DNA from: Thermoanaerobacter ethanolicus JW 200
GTDB lineage: Bacteria; Bacillota; Thermoanaerobacteria; Thermoanaerobacterales; Thermoanaerobacteraceae
Reading direction: 5' to 3'
Assembly: GCF_003722315.1 (NCBI RefSeq)
Contig: NZ_CP033580.1
Location: forward strand, 186,001-250,000
Length of the DNA: 64,000 nt
The notes below the pieces were generated by a model, which ran no database searches, was not told the origin of the DNA, and saw only the letters and a list, made by a program, of their open reading frames with translations. Shown piece after piece: positions 60,472-64,000 of the stretch (its first letter is position 1; each line of letters opens with the position of its first letter). The position numbers and the translations under genes are program-made.

Positions 60472-61357
60472 GAGCACCGTTATTTTCACAATGGAGTTTA
60501 TATACTCTATAATCTATCTCCATGCTAGTATACACACTTCCTACTCCTTCTACTACTGTATCTACCTTATCTTCCGAGCAAATAGCCATAATTGTAGGAC
60601 CTGCTCCACTTAAAAAAGCAGAATAAGCACCTGCTTCTAAAGCTTTTTCAAAACAGGCATACATTTCAGGTATAAGTTTAGAGCGGTATTTTTGATGGAG
60701 CATATCTTGAGAGGCAATCTTTAACAAATCGTACCTTCCACTAAACAAAGCAGCTGTCAAAAGAGAAGACCTACCTGTATTGAATACAGCATCTTTAAAA
60801 TCTACTTTTTTGGGCAATATACTCCTTGCTATTTCCGTCTTTAAAACTTTTTTTGGAGTAAAAGTGATAAATTTTAAATCATTTTCTAATTCTTTTTTTA
60901 CATAATAAGTACTTACCCCGTCAAAAACAGTTATATTTAATCCACCATTTAGAGCAGGACCTACATTATCGGCGTGTCCTTCCATGGAAGCTGCAAGGTT
61001 TAAAATCTCTTGGGATGTTAAAATACCTCCTGCAAGTTCATTTGCTGCTAACATCCCACCAATTACCGCCGCCGCACTACTTCCAAGACCACTGCCTATG
61101 GGAATACCATTTCTTATCTCTATTTTTAATCCCTCATATTGTGTCTCAGTTTTTTCAAAAACTCTTTTAGCCGCTTTATAGACGAGATTATCCTCAGTTG
61201 TTTCTATTTCTTTATAGTCATCTCCTGAAACCTCTATCAAGAGCCCTTCTTCTATAAATCCCATAGAAATTTCTGTATACAAATTTAGTGCCACTCCTAT
61301 GCAGTCAAAACCCGGTCCCAAATTTGCTGAAGAAGCGGGAATTCTCACTTTTACCAT
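60443..61357 (-). CDS. thrB: Homoserine kinase
   Basis: ThrB phosphorylates homoserine for threonine synthase. It is a GHMP kinase of about 304 residues with VRIPASSANLGPGFDCIGVAL, the ATP loop IPIGSGLGSSAAAVIGGMLAAN and FLSGAGPTIMAI. The ATG at 61357 comes 1 nt after the thrC stop and follows GGAGAGTG, so the two genes are coupled. It is last in the hom-thrC-thrB order known from Bacillus. Confidence 0.95.
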   Translation of the reverse strand: MVKVRIPASSANLGPGFDCIGVALNLYTEISMGFIEEGLLIEVSGDDYKEIETTEDNLVYKAAKRVFEKTETQYEGLKIEIRNGIPIGSGLGSSAAAVIGGMLAANELAGGILTSQEILNLAASMEGHADNVGPALNGGLNITVFDGVSTYYVKKELENDLKFITFTPKKVLKTEIARSILPKKVDFKDAVFNTGRSSLLTAALFSGRYDLLKIASQDMLHQKYRSKLIPEMYACFEKALEAGAYSAFLSGAGPTIMAICSEDKVDTVVEGVGSVYTSMEIDYRVYKLHCENNGAQVSKVSLSV

Positions 61358-61358
61358 G

Positions 61359-62414
61359 TCACTCTCCATATAAAACTTCCTCCAATGCTTTTAGATTCGC
61401 CTCTATCGTTTTTATCTCTCCACCTAATTTAACAGCAGTATCTGGATCCTTTAATCCATTTCCCGTTAAAACACAAACAACAGATTCTCCTTCTTTAAAA
61501 AATCCTTCCTTGTATTTCTTAATAACCCCTGCAATAGAAGCTGCTGAAGCAGGCTCTGCAAAAATACCTTCCTTCTTGGCTAAGAGCGCATAAGCCTCCA
61601 GTATTTCTTCATCTGTAACTTTGTCAATGAGTCCACCCGACTCATCTCTCGCAGCGACAGCCTTTTCCCAGCTAGCAGGGTTACCTATTCGTATCGCTGT
61701 TGCAATAGTCTCAGGGTTTTCAATTACTCTGTTTTCAACTATAGGTGCAGCCCCAGCTGCCTGAAAACCTAACATTTTAGGAAGTTTCTTTATTTTCCCC
61801 GCATTATAATATTCTTTAAAGCCCATCCAATAAGCTGTTATATTCCCTGCATTCCCCACAGGAAGCGCAACATAGGAAGGAGCATCTTTAAGTTCGTCAC
61901 ATATTTCAAAAGAAGCTGTCTTTTGTCCTTCTAACCTATAAGGATTTATAGAATTCACCAGCGTTATGGGAAATTTTTTTGAAATCTCTCTAACTAACCT
62001 CAAAGCATCATCAAAGTTTCCATCTATAGCAATAACCTTAGCACCATAAGCAATGGCTTGAGCAAGCTTTCCTAAAGCAATTTTGCCGCCAGGTATAAGT
62101 ACAATGCTCTTGAGCCCTGCCTTTGCTGCATAGGCGGCGGCAGAAGCGGAAGTATTCCCTGTTGAAGCGCACACAACTGCATTAGAACCCTCTTCTTTTG
62201 CCTGCGACACTGCTACAGTCATACCCCTGTCTTTAAAAGAGCCTGTTGGGTTTAACCCTTCGTATTTCAGATATATTTTTATGCCTGGAAAAAGTTTTTG
62301 AAGATTTACAGCCTCATAAATTGGTGTATTGCCTTCTTTTAATGTAACTATGTTTTCCTCTTTTATTTTAGGCATAAACTCTCTATAAGCTTTTATTAGG
62401 CCTTCCCACCCCAT
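61359..62414 (-). CDS. thrC: Threonine synthase
   Basis: ThrC turns O-phosphohomoserine into threonine. The 351-residue PLP enzyme shows [11 protein letters not shown], the PLP-lysine motif [36 protein letters not shown] and the phosphate-loop region [26 protein letters not shown] precedes the ATG, which falls 3 nt after the hom stop. Confidence 0.95.
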   Translation of the reverse strand: MGWEGLIKAYREFMPKIKEENIVTLKEGNTPIYEAVNLQKLFPGIKIYLKYEGLNPTGSFKDRGMTVAVSQAKEEGSNAVVCASTGNTSASAAAYAAKAGLKSIVLIPGGKIALGKLAQAIAYGAKVIAIDGNFDDALRLVREISKKFPITLVNSINPYRLEGQKTASFEICDELKDAPSYVALPVGNAGNITAYWMGFKEYYNAGKIKKLPKMLGFQAAGAAPIVENRVIENPETIATAIRIGNPASWEKAVAARDESGGLIDKVTDEEILEAYALLAKKEGIFAEPASAASIAGVIKKYKEGFFKEGESVVCVLTGNGLKDPDTAVKLGGEIKTIEANLKALEEVLYGE

Positions 62415-62417
62415 TGA

Positions 62418-63674
62418 CTATTCCCCCTCTACTCTTATGACACTTTCTATACTTTCTACTTCCCTCAGATTTTGTATTTCTTCCAGGGCTTCAAATACTT
62501 TCCCTGTATTCGCGATATGAGTGATCAAAACAATCTCCGCAGTATCCCCTAAAACCCCTTTTTGTACTACCGACAAAAGACTTATTCCTTTGTCTCCTAA
62601 TATACCAGTAATTTTGCTCATTACGCCAGGTTTATCAAAGGCTATGAGCCTTATATAATATTTGGATACAGTATCCACAATAGGAAGAAGGTCTGCATCT
62701 TCGCACCCATTTTGAATTACAATATGGTTTTTTACATCCATTATGTCCGCAACAACTGCACTGGCAGTAGGCATCATACCTGCACCTTGCCCATAAAACA
62801 TAACTTCCCCTACTGCATTTCCATCAACTAAAATAGCGTTAAAGACCCCATTTACCCCGCTTAAAGGATTGTCTTTTTTTATCATGACAGGATGTACCCA
62901 TGCTTCTAAACTGTCTCTTTCATCAATTTTTGCGTAAGCTATAAGTTTTACATTGTACCCCAATTCTTCTGCATATTTTATGTCAAATTTAGAAATAGAC
63001 TTTATACCTTTTGTGTAAATTTTTTCAGGCAAAATGAATTTGTTAAAAGCTAAAGTGCATAGTATGGCAAGTTTTCTTGCCGCATCAAAACCTTCCACGT
63101 CATCTGTCGGATCTGCTTCTGCATAACCTTTTTGCTGAGCTTCCTTTAAAACTTCTTCAAAGTCTAAACCTTTTTCTTTCATTTCTGTCAATATATAATT
63201 TGTAGTTCCGTTTAATATTCCTTTGATTTCGTATATTTTATTTGCTGCAAGACATTGTTTTAATGGCCTGATGATGGGAATACCACCACCAACTGAGGCC
63301 TCATAGAGAAGACTAACTTTATTTTCTGTCGCAAGTTTTATTAGCTCTTTACCGTGAACTGCTATGACTTCTTTGTTGGCAGTGACGACGTGCTTACCAC
63401 TTTTGAGAGCTTTTATAATATAATCCAGAGCGGGATGTTCTTTCCCCATCACTTCTACTACTACATCTATTTCTTCATCTTCTAAAATGTCATCTGCATT
63501 AAAAGTTATTTTTCCTTCTGCAAGGGGTGTCCTCTTTTTATTGGGGTCTTTCACAAGTATCTTTTTTATCTCGATTTTCTCCCCTATCTTTTTTTCAATG
63601 TTTTTGCCGTTTTGGTTGATTAAATGAACTACGCCTGTTCCAACTGTTCCAAGCCCCATTAGTCCTATTTTCAT
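62418..63674 (-). CDS. hom: Homoserine dehydrogenase with ACT domain
   Basis: This enzyme reduces aspartate semialdehyde to homoserine. The 418-residue protein has the NAD(P)-binding start KIGLMGLGTVGTGVVHLI, VVTANKEVIAVHG and LLYEASVGGGIPIIRPL. GILNGTTNYILTEM and the catalytic-region DPTDDVEGFDAARKLAIL follow. A C-terminal ACT domain (about 345-418) is the usual site of threonine feedback. It precedes thrC and thrB and follows an ACT-domain protein by 11 nt. Confidence 0.96.
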   Translation of the reverse strand: MKIGLMGLGTVGTGVVHLINQNGKNIEKKIGEKIEIKKILVKDPNKKRTPLAEGKITFNADDILEDEEIDVVVEVMGKEHPALDYIIKALKSGKHVVTANKEVIAVHGKELIKLATENKVSLLYEASVGGGIPIIRPLKQCLAANKIYEIKGILNGTTNYILTEMKEKGLDFEEVLKEAQQKGYAEADPTDDVEGFDAARKLAILCTLAFNKFILPEKIYTKGIKSISKFDIKYAEELGYNVKLIAYAKIDERDSLEAWVHPVMIKKDNPLSGVNGVFNAILVDGNAVGEVMFYGQGAGMMPTASAVVADIMDVKNHIVIQNGCEDADLLPIVDTVSKYYIRLIAFDKPGVMSKITGILGDKGISLLSVVQKGVLGDTAEIVLITHIANTGKVFEALEEIQNLREVESIESVIRVEGE

Positions 63675-63685
63675 TCATATCCCCC

Positions 63686-64000
63686 TTATTCTCCTAAAAT
63701 TTCTATTTTCCTAACTCCGTTTTGACTGGATAGTTTCTCAAGGAAATTTTCCAAACTCATTTCCATGTACTGGGTATCAATAGAAATAGTTACGCTCGCA
63801 ACCCCCATCGAAGGTATACTTTGATTTATAGTAACAACATTGCACCTCGCATCTGCCACAACGTCAAGAATAGAAGAAAGCACTCCTGGCATATGCTCTA
63901 ATACCATAGATAAAGTTATGATTTTCCCTTTGCTAAATTTAGAAAAAGGGAAAACATAATCTCTATACTTGTAAAAAGCACTGCGAGATATGCCTACTTG
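63686..64000 (-). CDS. ACT-domain protein (UPF0735/PheB type; N-terminus outside window)
   Basis: The minus-strand frame runs uninterrupted from the right edge to a stop at 63686, so the visible 104 codons are the C-terminal part. It reads [18 protein letters not shown], then an ACT domain ([46 protein letters not shown]). This matches the PheB/UPF0735 family found before hom or pheA in Firmicutes. The HTH-like [11 protein letters not shown] suggests a DNA-binding N-terminus with an amino-acid-sensing domain, so it may control the threonine operon. An internal ATG at 63907 is not the start. Confidence 0.88.
   Translation of the reverse strand, partial: QVGISRSAFYKYRDYVFPFSKFSKGKIITLSMVLEHMPGVLSSILDVVADARCNVVTINQSIPSMGVASVTISIDTQYMEMSLENFLEKLSSQNGVRKIEILGE

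Overview
The window is AT-rich DNA from an endospore-forming, Gram-positive thermophile. It most resembles Thermoanaerobacter or a close relative; this is inferred from gene content and order, not from a database search. The sporulation and germination set supports it: sleB, spoIIR, a gerA-type operon, sipL, yabG, spoVT and spoVG. So do an S-layer with SLH-anchored exoenzymes and frequent TTG/GTG starts behind strong Shine-Dalgarno sequences. Most genes lie on the minus strand. I saw no rRNA, tRNA or CRISPR array.

Layout. 0-5.4 kb: sleB (cut by the window edge), spoIIR, and a germinant-receptor operon. 5.4-16.9 kb: a housekeeping and sporulation block (MobA-like transferase, GntR regulator, ispE, sipL, veg, yabG, spoVT, prsA, mfd, a small PrsW-like membrane protein, pth). 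17-21 kb: htrA and a two-component system. 20.8-24.9 kb: a 267-bp mobile element carrying a structured RNA, then prs, glmU, spoVG and purR, with murC divergent. 26.4-32 kb: a broken HEPN/MNT pair, a LacI regulator, a CPBP protease, an IS4-type element in front of hsp20, and vapBC. 32-35.6 kb: a fructose PTS operon. 35.7-43.7 kb: the S-layer protein, a DUF4127 protein, an SLH polysaccharide deacetylase and a modular wall-associated protein. 43.7-50.8 kb: a PIN/Phd toxin pair, pyrG with an attenuator-like leader, a PHP phosphatase, a decayed relBE locus, and serA with an aminotransferase. 51-52.6 kb: an IS1182-type element. 52.6-60.3 kb: a 1985-residue SLH-anchored subtilisin-like protease and a CtpA protease. 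60.4-64 kb: threonine biosynthesis (ACT protein, hom, thrC, thrB).

Main discovery. The only GC-rich island (about 20.94-21.05 kb) folds into a multistem RNA with two hairpins whose loops both read AUGGAU. This matches the described but functionally unassigned TwoAYGGAY RNA motif. The RNA sits inside a 267-bp element whose two different termini match the two different termini of the IS1182-type element 30 kb away. The RNA is therefore apparently cargo of a non-autonomous transposon. Both elements landed on a gene's rho-independent terminator hairpin and duplicated it as a 19-20 bp direct repeat, which suggests a transposition system aimed at terminators.

Regulatory signals readable by eye include sigma-F (spoIIR), sigma-G (spoVT), sigma-H (spoVG) and sigma-K (yabG) promoter matches, tandem near-consensus promoters before veg, a LacI-type operator, paired repeats at the fruR promoter, and a pyrG leader with a 25-codon ORF ending inside an intrinsic terminator.
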